Shown piece by piece: positions 19,157 through 27,404 of a stretch of 64,000 nt of DNA. How positions within the stretch are numbered: position 1 is the stretch's first letter; each line of letters opens with the position of its first letter. The notes under the pieces are model-generated. The model made no database searches, was not told the DNA's origin, and saw only the letters and a list, made by a program, of their open reading frames with translations. The position numbers and the translations under genes were made by a program. This DNA comes from Streptomyces sp. SAT1 (GTDB lineage Bacteria; Actinomycetota; Actinomycetes; Streptomycetales; Streptomycetaceae): positions 682,001 to 746,000 of the forward strand of contig NZ_CP015849.1 in NCBI RefSeq assembly GCF_001654495.1. Direction: 5' to 3'.

Positions 19157-21241
19157 ATGACGGGAGCCGGGGTCCCCCTGGCCGAGGGCGACGAGCCGGT
19201 CTCCGGCCCGGTGCAGCCGAGCGGGCTGCTGGACGTGCTGCGCGTGGCCTCGGTCGTGCTGGACGCCGAGGGGCGCATCGTGCTGTGGAGCCCGCAGGCC
19301 GAGGAGCTGTTCGGTTACGCCGCGCAGGAGGCGCTCGGCCAGTTCGCCGCCCGGATCATGGTCCACGAGGAGCACCTGGAGGTGGTCGTCAAGCTCTTCG
19401 CCGACGTGCTGCGCACCGGCCGGAGCTGGGCGGGCGCCTTTCCCGTCCGGCACAAGGACGGCAGCACCCGTCTGGTGGAGTTCCGCAACATGCGTCTGCT
19501 GGACGACCGGGGGGACGTCTACGCGCTGGGACTCGCGGCCGACCAGTCGACCGTACGGCGCCTGGAGCGGGACGTGGCGCTGTCGGCGCGGATCGTCTCG
19601 CAGTCCCCGATCGGCCTGGCGGTCCTGGACACCCGGCTGCGCTACGTGTCGGTCAATCCGGCCCTGGAGCGGATCGACGGCGTCAGCGCCGAGGAGCACA
19701 TCGGGCGGCGGGTCCCCGAGGTGCTGGCGGAGGTGGACGCCGAGGCGGTGGAGTCGGCGGCGCGGCAGGTGCTGGAGACGGGGCGGTCCCTCGTCGACGT
19801 CTTCGGGGTCGGCCGGACACCGGCGGACCCGGACACCGACCACGCCTGGTCGGTGTCGATGTACCGGCTGGAGGACGCGGTGGGCACCGTGCTGGGCGTG
19901 GCGGTGTCCGTGGTGGACGTCACCGAGCAGCACCGGGCCGGCATCGAGGCGGAGGTGGCCCGGCGGCGCCTCGCCCTGATCGCCGACGCCTCGGCCCGGA
20001 TCGGCACCACCCTGGACCTGGACCGCACGGCACGGGAGCTGGCCGACGTCGCCGTACCGGAACTGGCGGACGTCGCGGCCGTCGACCTGCTGGAAGCGGT
20101 CGTCGCGGGCCGGCACAGCAAGCTGGGGCCCGCCGAGGCCGCGGTGATCCGCGCCCTCGCGGTGCGGGCCGACCACGCCGCGGACGCCCTGGAGGCCGCC
20201 GATCCGCCCGGCCAGATCGCGCGCTACGGCCCCGACCGCCTGGTCACCCGGTGCGTGCGCACCGGAGAGCCGGTGCTGGTGGCCGAGGTCAAGGACGAGG
20301 ACCTCGCGTACATCGCCCGCTCCCCCGAGGCCGCCGTGCTGCTGAGCCGGGCCGGTGTGCACTCCTACCTGGCCGTGCCGCTGATCGCGCGCGGTGAGGT
20401 GCTGGGCGCCCTGGACCTCAAACGCACCCGCGATCCGCACCCCTTCAGCGCGGACGACGTACTGCTGGCCCGGGAGCTGGCCGCGCGGGCGGCCGTGCAG
20501 ATCGACAACGCGCGCTGGTACCAGAACGCCCGCGACACCGCGCTGACCCTCCAGCGCAGCCTGCTGCCCCACCACCCGTCCGTCACCGGCGGCCTGGAGG
20601 TCGCCTCCCGCTACCAGCCGGCCGGGGCCACCACCGAGGTCGGCGGCGACTGGTTCGACGTGATCCCCCTGGAGGACGACAAGACGGCCCTGGTCGTCGG
20701 TGACGTCATGGGCAGCGGCATCGGCGCGGCGGCGACGATGGGGCGGCTGCGCACCGCCACCAAGGCCCTGGCCTCCCTCGACCTCGACCCGGCGCGCCTG
20801 CTGGAGCACCTGGACCGCATCACCGACGGTCTGGACCACTCCATCGCCACCTGTCTGTACGCCGTCCACGACCCCCGGCTGCGCCAGTGCCGGATCGCCA
20901 ACGCCGGGCACCTGCCGCCCGCCCGCATCCGGCCGGGCCGCGCGCCGGAACTGCTGGAGCTGCCCACCGGGGTACCGCTCGGCGTCGGGGGCGTCACCTT
21001 CTCCACCACCACCGTCGGCCTCGAACCCGGCGATCTCCTGGTCCTCTACACCGACGGCCTGGTCGAGACCCGCCGCCACCCCCTGGACGAGCGCCTGGAC
21101 CTGCTCCTGTCCCTCCTGGACGACACCCCGCGCCCCCTGGAGGAACTGTGCGACCTCCTCCTGCGCGAACTCCGCCAGCCGGACAACCACGACGACGTGG
21201 CCCTGCTCGTCGCCCGCGCCCAGACGCCGGGGCAGGCTTGA
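19157..21241 (+). CDS. PAS-GAF-PP2C (SpoIIE-type) phosphatase
   Basis: A multi-domain sensor phosphatase of about 694 residues. A PAS domain (VLDAEGRIVLWSPQAEELFGY) at about residues 20-130, a second PAS/PAC (VLDTRLRYVSVNPALERIDG) at about 140-265, a GAF domain at about 280-460 ending in AVQIDNARWYQ, and a C-terminal PP2C domain with GGDWFDV (near residue 495), GDVMGSG, YTDGLVE and NHDDVALLVA. It probably dephosphorylates an anti-anti-sigma factor in response to signals in the N-terminal domains. Start choice is uncertain: the ATG at 19157 begins just before conserved sequence but has a weak site; upstream in-frame starts exist at 19046 and 19100. Confidence 0.88.
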   Translation: MTGAGVPLAEGDEPVSGPVQPSGLLDVLRVASVVLDAEGRIVLWSPQAEELFGYAAQEALGQFAARIMVHEEHLEVVVKLFADVLRTGRSWAGAFPVRHKDGSTRLVEFRNMRLLDDRGDVYALGLAADQSTVRRLERDVALSARIVSQSPIGLAVLDTRLRYVSVNPALERIDGVSAEEHIGRRVPEVLAEVDAEAVESAARQVLETGRSLVDVFGVGRTPADPDTDHAWSVSMYRLEDAVGTVLGVAVSVVDVTEQHRAGIEAEVARRRLALIADASARIGTTLDLDRTARELADVAVPELADVAAVDLLEAVVAGRHSKLGPAEAAVIRALAVRADHAADALEAADPPGQIARYGPDRLVTRCVRTGEPVLVAEVKDEDLAYIARSPEAAVLLSRAGVHSYLAVPLIARGEVLGALDLKRTRDPHPFSADDVLLARELAARAAVQIDNARWYQNARDTALTLQRSLLPHHPSVTGGLEVASRYQPAGATTEVGGDWFDVIPLEDDKTALVVGDVMGSGIGAAATMGRLRTATKALASLDLDPARLLEHLDRITDGLDHSIATCLYAVHDPRLRQCRIANAGHLPPARIRPGRAPELLELPTGVPLGVGGVTFSTTTVGLEPGDLLVLYTDGLVETRRHPLDERLDLLLSLLDDTPRPLEELCDLLLRELRQPDNHDDVALLVARAQTPGQA

Positions 21242-21291
21242 CCTGGACCACGGCTCCGGGTCCGGCTTCCGCGCACTGCCGGGCGCCGGGT

Positions 21292-22107
21292 TCAGCGCTG
21301 CCGCGTGCCCACCACCACATGGGCGTACAGCTCCTCCGACGTGGCCAGGCGCGGGGTGAGACCGGCGGCGGTGAACGCGGTCAGGGCGGCCGGGGCCTGG
21401 CGTTCGCTCGTCTCGACCAGGAGGCAGCCGCCCGGGGCGAGCCAGTCCGGGGCCCCGGCGGCGACGCGGCGCAGGACGTCGAGGCCGTCGGCGCCGCCGT
21501 CGAGAGCGGCCGGGGGTTCGTGGTCGCGGGCCTCGGACGGGAGCAGGGGCACCTCGCCGGTGGGGACGTAGGGCACATTGGCGGCGAGGACGTCCACGCG
21601 TCCGCGCAGGTCCGCGGGGAGCGCCGCGTACAGGTCGCCGTGGTGCACCCGGCCGCCCGCCGGGGCGATGTTGCGGCGGGCGCAGCGCACCGCCGCGGGG
21701 TCGATGTCGGCGGCGTGCAGTTCGACGGGGCCGAGCAGACCGGCCAGCGCGGTGCCCACCGCGCCCGAGCCGCAGCACAGATCCACCACGACGGACGCGT
21801 CCGGCACCTGGGCCACGGCCTCGTCGACCAGGAACTCGGTACGGCGGCGGGGTACGAAGACCCCCGGTTCCACGGCGACGCGCAGACCGTGGAAGAGCGC
21901 CCAGCCCAGGACGTGTTCGAGCGGCAGTCCGGCGGCGCGCCGTTCGACGAGCGCGGTGACCTCGCGCGGGGTGCGGGCGGTGGCGAGGATCAACTCCGCC
22001 TCGTCCTCGGCGAACACACAGCCGGCCGCGCGCAACGCGGCGGCCACCGCGGCGCGTCGATGCGGCGGCGCGGGCAACGGGTCGGACGGGAGGGGAAGTT
22101 CAGGCAT
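21292..22107 (-). CDS. HemK-like protein N5-glutamine methyltransferase, putative
   Basis: A 271-residue S-adenosylmethionine-dependent methyltransferase of the HemK/PrmC family. The N-terminal helical part is followed by VVDLCCGSGAVGTAL (motif I) near residues 105-120 and AADIDPAAVRCARRN. The catalytic motif reads NVPYVP where true HemK proteins have NPPY, so glutamine as the target is uncertain. It converges with the PP2C gene with a 50-bp gap. The leader is notable: a possible small ORF and competing hairpins lie in front of it. Confidence 0.8.
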   Translation of the reverse strand: MPELPLPSDPLPAPPHRRAAVAAALRAAGCVFAEDEAELILATARTPREVTALVERRAAGLPLEHVLGWALFHGLRVAVEPGVFVPRRRTEFLVDEAVAQVPDASVVVDLCCGSGAVGTALAGLLGPVELHAADIDPAAVRCARRNIAPAGGRVHHGDLYAALPADLRGRVDVLAANVPYVPTGEVPLLPSEARDHEPPAALDGGADGLDVLRRVAAGAPDWLAPGGCLLVETSERQAPAALTAFTAAGLTPRLATSEELYAHVVVGTRQR

Positions 22108-22124
22108 GGAGAGCCGAGACCTTT

Positions 22125-22194
22125 CGGGAGCCGAAGGGTGCTCCCGCGGTCACCTACCGACGGTGATCCGCGCCCCGGTGGGAGGAGAGCACCC
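22125..22194 (-). promoter_or_regulatory. Candidate attenuator hairpins before the HemK-like gene
   Basis: In the leftward transcript, CGGGAGC at 22146-22140 can pair with GCTCCCG at 22131-22125 (7-bp stem, 8-nt loop). Alternatively GAGCACCC at 22143-22136 can pair with GGGTGCTC at 22194-22187, which lies inside the possible leader ORF. The two pairings exclude each other. The last hairpin ends 17 bases before the methyltransferase ATG. Confidence 0.45.
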
Positions 22195-22213
22195 GACCTG
22201 ACAGAGCGGTAAT
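22154..22213 (-). CDS. Possible 19-codon leader peptide with ATT start
   Basis: Behind a strong GGAGGTGA five bases upstream runs a 20-codon frame starting at an ATT and ending in TAG at 22154; it would encode (I/M)TALSGRVLSSHRGADHRR. No ATG, GTG or TTG lies at that spacing. The frame covers the 5' partner of a pair of competing RNA stems (see next entry), as in ribosome-controlled attenuators. The non-standard start makes this tentative. Confidence 0.4.
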   Translation of the reverse strand: MTALSGRVLSSHRGADHRR

Positions 22214-22279
22214 GGGTCTCACCTCCTCGGTCTCCCACGGCCGGGAACGTCCACGGCCGCAGTCACCCTACCCCACGCC

Positions 22280-23440
22280 TCAGACGGCGACCGTCTCCTC
22301 GGCCTCCTCCTCGGCCTCCTCCTCGACGGCGTCCGCGGCGGCCTCCCGGCCGGCGGGCGCGGCGGGCAGGGCGGCTGCTGCGGCGCCGTGGGGGCCGCCG
22401 GCCGCGTGGGCGCCCCGGGAGCCGGGCGCGGTCAGCCGCTCGTACGCCGCGGCGAGCGCGGTGACCGCCAGGCCGAGCAGCACCCAGCCCGCCAGCGTCC
22501 ACAGGTGGCGGCCGAGGCCGTCGCCGCCGAAGTAGAGCAGGCTGCGGGCGCCCTCCACGAAACCGGCGCCGTTCCAGAAGGCGTGCAGGGTGCCGAAGAA
22601 GCCGTTCTGCAGCTCGGGCCGGAACAGGCCGCCGGAGCTGGTGAAGTTGAGCATCACGAACAGCACCATCATGGTGAGCGTGGTCCAGCGCTTGAGGAAC
22701 GTGTGCAGGCCGACGCCGATGAAGAGGATGCCCGCCGAGTAGAGCCAGGCCATGCCCCAGACTCCGGCGAGGCCGTGCGGCGCGAGGTGGAAGACGGGGC
22801 CCGCCAGCAGGGCGCCGAGACCGGCGACCACCGCGGACACCGCGACCGTGAGCAGGGCGCGGACCCGCATCGGGAGCGCGGCGCCCGCGGCACCGAGGGC
22901 GGCGACGGAGGCGTACGAGCCGATGCTCAGCGCGACCAGCAGGAAGAACAGGCCCTGGCCCGTGGGGTCGTGCGGGGAGGGCCGCACCACGTCGGTCACC
23001 TTCAGCGGCAGTCCCTGCCGCGCCGCGACGGGGGTGAAGACCTTCTCGACGGCGGTGGCGCTCATGTCGGACCCGGCGCTCGCCACGATCAGCTCCGGGG
23101 CCCCGGCGCCGCCGGTGCCGGTGCCGGTGCCGGAGCCGGTGTGAGCACCGGTGCCGGTGCCGGTGCCGGGCACATAGGCGCCGTCGACGTCGCGTGACGT
23201 GAGCAGGGCGACGGCCTCCTCTCGGCTGCCGACCGTGCGGACGTCGAGCCGGTCGCCCGCCGCGTCCTTGACCGTCTGGGCGAACACCTTGGCCTGCGGG
23301 CCGGTGCCGACGACCGCGACGGGCAGATGGTGGGGCTCCGGGGTCACGAAGGCGCCCATGTAGGCGAGCCCCATGCCCAGGCACATCAGCAGCGGGGTGA
23401 CCAGGTGGATGAGCACATGGCGCAGCGCGGGCGACCTCAT
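22280..23440 (-). CDS. ABC-2-type / YhgE-like membrane protein
   Basis: A 386-residue membrane protein. One N-terminal helix (LIHLVTPLLMCLGMGLAYMGAF) is followed by an extracytoplasmic domain of about 150 residues with a GT-rich low-complexity insert, then five to six helices and an acidic Glu-rich C-terminal tail. The layout is that of ABC-2/YhgE-Pip-like permeases. No ABC ATPase is adjacent. A GGAGG lies nine bases before the ATG. It diverges from a MarR gene that probably controls it. Likely an export-related membrane protein; the substrate is unknown. Confidence 0.7.
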   Translation of the reverse strand: MRSPALRHVLIHLVTPLLMCLGMGLAYMGAFVTPEPHHLPVAVVGTGPQAKVFAQTVKDAAGDRLDVRTVGSREEAVALLTSRDVDGAYVPGTGTGTGAHTGSGTGTGTGGAGAPELIVASAGSDMSATAVEKVFTPVAARQGLPLKVTDVVRPSPHDPTGQGLFFLLVALSIGSYASVAALGAAGAALPMRVRALLTVAVSAVVAGLGALLAGPVFHLAPHGLAGVWGMAWLYSAGILFIGVGLHTFLKRWTTLTMMVLFVMLNFTSSGGLFRPELQNGFFGTLHAFWNGAGFVEGARSLLYFGGDGLGRHLWTLAGWVLLGLAVTALAAAYERLTAPGSRGAHAAGGPHGAAAAALPAAPAGREAAADAVEEEAEEEAEETVAV

Positions 23441-23468
23441 CGCTCCCGTCCTCCAATGGTTGGCAATT

Positions 23469-23498
23469 ACAACTCTCATTTCAGTTGTACTATACAAC
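23469..23498. promoter_or_regulatory. Putative MarR operator in divergent region
   Basis: Inverted repeat GTTGT-n5-ACAAC at 23484-23498, with a further ACAACT at 23469-23474 facing AGTTGT at 23483-23488. These AT-rich elements lie between the leftward permease and the rightward MarR gene, and match the size and symmetry of MarR sites. They probably give autoregulation and control of the permease. Confidence 0.6.
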
Positions 23499-23522
23499 CA
23501 GAGTCGGACGGGGAGGAATTCC

Positions 23523-24041
23523 GTGACAGCAGCGCAGGAGCCGGAGGGCGCGGGGGCCGCCCGCCGCGACACGGCCGGGGAAGCGGTCCGGGAAACGGCC
23601 GGGGAAGCGGCCGGGGAAAGCGCGGTGGAGACCATCCAGCGCGAGATGACCGTGTTCGCCCGGCGGGCCAGGGCGTCGGCGGGCCGTATGCACCCGGAGC
23701 TGTCCCTGGTGTCGTACACGCTGCTCGGGCATCTGGAGGAGCGCGGCGGCTGCCGTGCCACCGATCTGGCCGCGCACTACGCCCTGGACAAGTCCACGGT
23801 CAGCCGCCAGGTCGCCGCGCTGGAACGCACCGGGCTGATCGAACGGCTCCTGGACCCCGAGGACCACCGGGTCCAGGTGCTTCAGCTCACGGACGCCGGA
23901 CGGCAGCTCCTCCTCCAGGTGACCGACAGCCGCCGGGCGGCGTTCCGGGAGCGGCTGGCCGACTGGCCCGAGGAGGACCTGCGACGGTTCGCGGACTACC
24001 TCACCCGCTACAACGGCTGGACCCCGCCCGCCGTCGGCTGA
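23523..24041 (+). CDS. MarR family transcriptional regulator
   Basis: A 172-residue MarR regulator. The winged helix covers about residues 60-130: LSLVSYTLLGHLEE, CRATDLAAHYALDKSTVSRQVAALERTGLIER and the wing DPEDHRVQVLQLT. A low-complexity N-terminal stretch rich in AGEAVRETAGEAAGES precedes it. The GTG start has GGGAGG six bases upstream. It is divergent from the ABC-2-like gene with operator-like repeats between, so it is likely an autoregulated repressor of the permease. Confidence 0.92.
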   Translation: MTAAQEPEGAGAARRDTAGEAVRETAGEAAGESAVETIQREMTVFARRARASAGRMHPELSLVSYTLLGHLEERGGCRATDLAAHYALDKSTVSRQVAALERTGLIERLLDPEDHRVQVLQLTDAGRQLLLQVTDSRRAAFRERLADWPEEDLRRFADYLTRYNGWTPPAVG

Positions 24042-24153
24042 ACCGGCGGCGGACGGGGGCGGGAACGGCTTGCGACTGGCGGGCGGGGCCGGGAACGGCT
24101 GCGGCCCGGACGGCAGGACGTGACCGCGACCGGACCCAGCCCGGCGGCCGGGC

Positions 24154-24903
24154 CTAGCCCACCGGCACGGCCGCCCTGCCCTCGCCCAGCCGCTCCGGGG
24201 TGCGGGCCGCGAGGAAGGCGGTGCGCCGCCGCAGCCGGAAGCCCAGGGACTCGTACAACCGGATGGCGCCGGTGTTCTGCGCGCCCGTGTGCAGGAAGGG
24301 GATGTCGCCGCGTTCGCGGATGCCGTGGGCGACGGCCAGGACCAGCCGGCTCGCCAGGCCCTGGCCCCGGTGGGCGGGGTCCGTGCACACCGCGCTGATC
24401 TCCGTGTACCCGGGCGGGCGCAGCCGCTCCCCCGCCATCGCGACGAGCGCCCCGTCCCGGCGTATTCCCAGGTACGTGCCGAGTTCGATGGTCCGCGGCA
24501 GGAACGGGCCCGGCTCGGTGCGGGCGATCAGGGCGAGCATCTCCGGTACGTCGGCGGGGCCGAGGCGGACCGCCTCCGGGTCGGGGGCGGCGGCCAGGCC
24601 GTCGTCCACCAGCTGCACGCCCTCGACCTGGAAGGTGATCTCCCAGTCGGCCGGGACCTCGCCCCGGAACCCGGGCAGCGGGACCTCGGAACCCGGCCCG
24701 GCCAGCGCGGCGAGGTCGGCCCAGTCGGCGTCGTCGGGCTCGTCGGGCAGCGCCAGCCAGGGCGAGACGTCCACGGGATAGCGCAGCACCCGGCCGCGCC
24801 GCTCGGCCAGATGCGCGTGCGGTCCGGTCAGGGCGGCCAGGGCCGGGTTGTCCAGGACGTGTCCGCCGGTCCCGGCGGGTGCCGCGCCGCCGTGCGCGCT
24901 CAC
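24154..24903 (-). CDS. GNAT family N-acetyltransferase
   Basis: A 249-residue protein. The C-terminal half is a GNAT domain with the acetyl-CoA-binding motif CTDPAHRGQGLASRLV and the later TGAQNTGAIRLYESLGFRLRRR. The N-terminal 110 residues resemble the extra domain of FR47-like acetyltransferases. Substrate unknown. The GTG at 24903 overlaps the TGA of the upstream oxidoreductase gene as GTGA, so the two are coupled. About 110 bases to the MarR gene on its other side hold nothing recognisable. Confidence 0.88.
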   Translation of the reverse strand: MSAHGGAAPAGTGGHVLDNPALAALTGPHAHLAERRGRVLRYPVDVSPWLALPDEPDDADWADLAALAGPGSEVPLPGFRGEVPADWEITFQVEGVQLVDDGLAAAPDPEAVRLGPADVPEMLALIARTEPGPFLPRTIELGTYLGIRRDGALVAMAGERLRPPGYTEISAVCTDPAHRGQGLASRLVLAVAHGIRERGDIPFLHTGAQNTGAIRLYESLGFRLRRRTAFLAARTPERLGEGRAAVPVG

Positions 24904-25826
24904 GCGGCGACCTCGATCACGACCTTGCCGCGGGCGTGCCCGTCCTCCACGGCGCGCAGCGCCTCCTCGGCCCGCTCCAGCGGGAAGGTCAGGGTGACGT
25001 GCGGGTCCAGGGTGCCGCGGACCACCAGGCCCGCCAGCTCGTCCAGGACGGCGGCGGTCCGGGCGCGCCGCACCCACTCCCCGCCCAGCGCCTCGACCTC
25101 CTGCGGCGGCGCTCCGGCGGTGATCAGCCTGCGGCGGTCGGCCAGGAGGCCCGCCGCGTCCTTCAGCACCTCGCCGCCGATCAGGTCGTAGACGGCGTCG
25201 GCACCGTCCGGCACGGCCGTCCGGGCGCGCCCGGCCCAGCCGGGCCCGGAGGCCACGTGCACCGCGCCGAGCGACTCGACGAAGTCCTTCTTGCCCTCGC
25301 TCGCCACGCCCACGGCGCGCAGCCCGAAGGCGCGGGCGATCTGGAGGGCCGCCGAGCCGACTCCGCCGCCGGCGCCCGTGACCAGCACGGTCGCCCCGGC
25401 CGGCAGGGCGAGCTGGCGCAGGCCGTCGTAGGCCGTGGCCGCCGCGACGGGCAGCGTGGCCGCGTCGGTGAAGGAGAGTCCGGCGGGCTTGTGCGCGGTC
25501 ACCGCGGCGGACAGCAGGGTGTACTGCGCGTAGCCGCCCGCCGCCGCGTTGCCGAAGACCTCGTCGCCGGGGACGAAGCCGGTGACGCCCTCGCCGACCT
25601 CCTCGACCACGCCGGACGCCTCGCTGCCGAAGACGATCGGGAAGACCGGCTCGCCGGTGTCGCCGGGACGGCGGAATCCGTCGCGCAGCTTCCAGTCGAC
25701 CGGGTTCACCCCGGCCGCGCGCACCGCGACCAGGATCTGACCGGGACCGGGCCGGGGCCGGTCGATGTCCACCAGCGCCTCGGTCTCCGGGCCGCCGTAC
25801 CGGGTGAAGACGTACGCCTTCGCCAT
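24900..25826 (-). CDS. NADP-dependent quinone-oxidoreductase-like protein (MDR family)
   Basis: A 308-residue medium-chain dehydrogenase/reductase without zinc ligands. The GroES-like N-terminus contains VRAAGVNPVDWKLRDG, and the Rossmann part has VLVTGAGGGVGSAALQIAR. This is the pattern of NADPH:quinone oxidoreductases, which reduce quinones or enones. The start at 25826 has GGAGAG upstream. It is coupled by GTGA overlap to the acetyltransferase gene downstream. The physiological substrate is unknown. Confidence 0.88.
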   Translation of the reverse strand: MAKAYVFTRYGGPETEALVDIDRPRPGPGQILVAVRAAGVNPVDWKLRDGFRRPGDTGEPVFPIVFGSEASGVVEEVGEGVTGFVPGDEVFGNAAAGGYAQYTLLSAAVTAHKPAGLSFTDAATLPVAAATAYDGLRQLALPAGATVLVTGAGGGVGSAALQIARAFGLRAVGVASEGKKDFVESLGAVHVASGPGWAGRARTAVPDGADAVYDLIGGEVLKDAAGLLADRRRLITAGAPPQEVEALGGEWVRRARTAAVLDELAGLVVRGTLDPHVTLTFPLERAEEALRAVEDGHARGKVVIEVAA

Positions 25827-26189
25827 CGCTCCCACTCTCCTTCGCCGTCTGCGCATCACCGGCCGCGGAGGCGACCGCGGCCGGCACGCCACCTGCAAGG
25901 AGGATCACCGGACGGCTATTCCCGGCGGTGCGGGTCCGGGCGCGGAGTTCACGCGGCCGTCACGATGGGCGGCGTGTTCCCGGTGGCCGGCGGGCCCTGC
26001 GGGCACCGGTGGAGGCCGGACCCTCCCGATCCGGTCGACGCGCCCGCCACGGATCCGAACCGAGCACCCCCGTACGCGAGTTCAGCCCACCCCCGGCGCA
26101 CCGATGGCGTGATCCTGCCCGTAGGTGCTTCCGGCACGCCCCGTACGCTGTGATCATCGTTTGTACGTCTCTTCCCCCCGGCGGCGCCG
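25827..26189. other. Gap without a supported gene
   Basis: No coding region is supported here. Several overlapping open frames exist on both strands but none has a ribosome site, family match or consistent codon bias. The right end holds AT-richer sequence around 26145-26170 that could be a promoter for the small frame at 26190. Confidence 0.4.
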
Positions 26190-26366
26190 ATGTCATGGTT
26201 CGACCCCCCGCTCGACGAACTCCGCGCGCTCGGCCTCGGCGTCCGCTTCGGACCGGTCGGCACGGGGCTGGACACGGTGGGGGCGTACGACGCCGCCTTC
26301 GTGACGGACACGTGCGGCCCGCACTGGAAGGCCGCCCCGCCGAACCGGCCGCGGACAGGCGCATGA
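26190..26366 (+). pseudogene. Small ORF or gene remnant, 58 codons
   Basis: An ATG frame of 58 residues starting MSWFDPPLDELRALGLGVRFGPVGTGLDTVGAYDAAFV. Its codon use is typical of the region and the first 40 residues look like the start of a real protein, but it then stops without any recognisable fold, and no ribosome site precedes the ATG. It may be the truncated 5' end of a lost gene or a small functional protein. I do not recognise a family. Confidence 0.35.
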
Positions 26367-26469
26367 GCGGGCCCGACATGCCCGAGCGGGCCCTCCCCAG
26401 GACCCGTCGGGGCAGCGATAAAAGGTCGGCGTGGGCGGATTTCGGTCGAACTGCGCGAACCATCTTCCG

Positions 26470-26485
26470 ACTGGTTTAGACCAAT
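26470..26485. promoter_or_regulatory. DasR-box-like operator upstream of GntR gene
   Basis: ACTGGTTTAGACCAAT matches 14 of 16 positions of the dre consensus ACTGGTCTAGACCAGT. It lies 62 bp before the GntR start. HutC-type GntR regulators bind such TGGTnTAGACCA palindromes, so it may serve autoregulation by the adjacent gene, or input from DasR. Confidence 0.65.
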
Positions 26486-26547
26486 GGTAGATGTGGTGGC
26501 GCAATGAGCCCACACGGCTACCGTACGTCATCAACAGGAGGCGCGGC

Positions 26548-27303
26548 ATGGCCCGCACCACCCCCCACCACCGGCCCACGAGCGAAGGAGCGAGCGAGGG
26601 ACGGCCCCTCTACTGGAGAATCGCCACCCAACTGCTCGGCGAACTGCGCGCCGGCACCATTTCGCCCGGTGAACGGCTGCCGAGCGAACGCCACTTGGCC
26701 GCGCACTTCCGGGTCAGCCGGGAGACCGTGCGCCAGGCGCTGGAGGTGCTGCGGCGCGACGGGCTCGTCAGCACCGACCGGCGCGGCACCCATGCCACCC
26801 TGACCGGACTACCCGTCGAGTCGTCCACGTACCTGGACTTCCCGGTGGGGGCCCGCTCCGCCGCCCCCGACGCCTGCGACCGGGCCACCGTGGCCTGGGA
26901 GGCTCCGCCGCCGGAGCACGCGGCGGAACTGGGGATCGCGCCGCTGCGCCCGACCCTCGTGCACCGCTACCGCTCGGCGACGGCCGACGGCTCCGGACTG
27001 CGTACGGCGGTGACATCGTTTTCCGCCGTGGCGCTCGCCGAGGTGGACGAACTGGCCCGCTACCGCGACCGTGCCGACGGCTCGTGCGCCGCCCAACTCC
27101 GCCGTACCTACGACTGGATGCGCCGGGCGGGTCTGACGCTGCACCACCGGGACACGATCACCCGGCTCGCGGACGGCCCCTCGGTGCGCGTGACCCGCCG
27201 CGTCCACGACCAGTACGCCCGCATCCTGGAGATCACCGACCTCGTGGTGGACGCCCGACAGGACGCGCTCGTCTACGAGTTCACGCTGCCGGCGGCGGGC
27301 TGA
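26548..27303 (+). CDS. GntR family (HutC type) transcriptional regulator
   Basis: A 251-residue GntR regulator. The N-terminal winged helix (about residues 20-90) has PGERLPSERHLAAHFRVSRETVRQALEVLRRDGLVST, and the C-terminal about 150 residues form a UTRA ligand domain (IAPLRPTLVHRYRS). UTRA proteins often bind sugar phosphates. The start is set at 26548 by an AGGAGG seven bases upstream. The DasR-like box in its own promoter points to autoregulation or membership of the aminosugar regulon. It is not DasR itself as judged from the divergent N-terminus. Confidence 0.9.
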   Translation: MARTTPHHRPTSEGASEGRPLYWRIATQLLGELRAGTISPGERLPSERHLAAHFRVSRETVRQALEVLRRDGLVSTDRRGTHATLTGLPVESSTYLDFPVGARSAAPDACDRATVAWEAPPPEHAAELGIAPLRPTLVHRYRSATADGSGLRTAVTSFSAVALAEVDELARYRDRADGSCAAQLRRTYDWMRRAGLTLHHRDTITRLADGPSVRVTRRVHDQYARILEITDLVVDARQDALVYEFTLPAAG

Positions 27304-27404
27304 GCCACCCCGGCTGCACGCCCCGCGCCGTCAGCCGTGACGCGTCCGCCCAGAGGAAACCTTCCGCCTCGGGGCAGCCGCCCGTCCCGGGGCGGTCATC
27401 CGTC

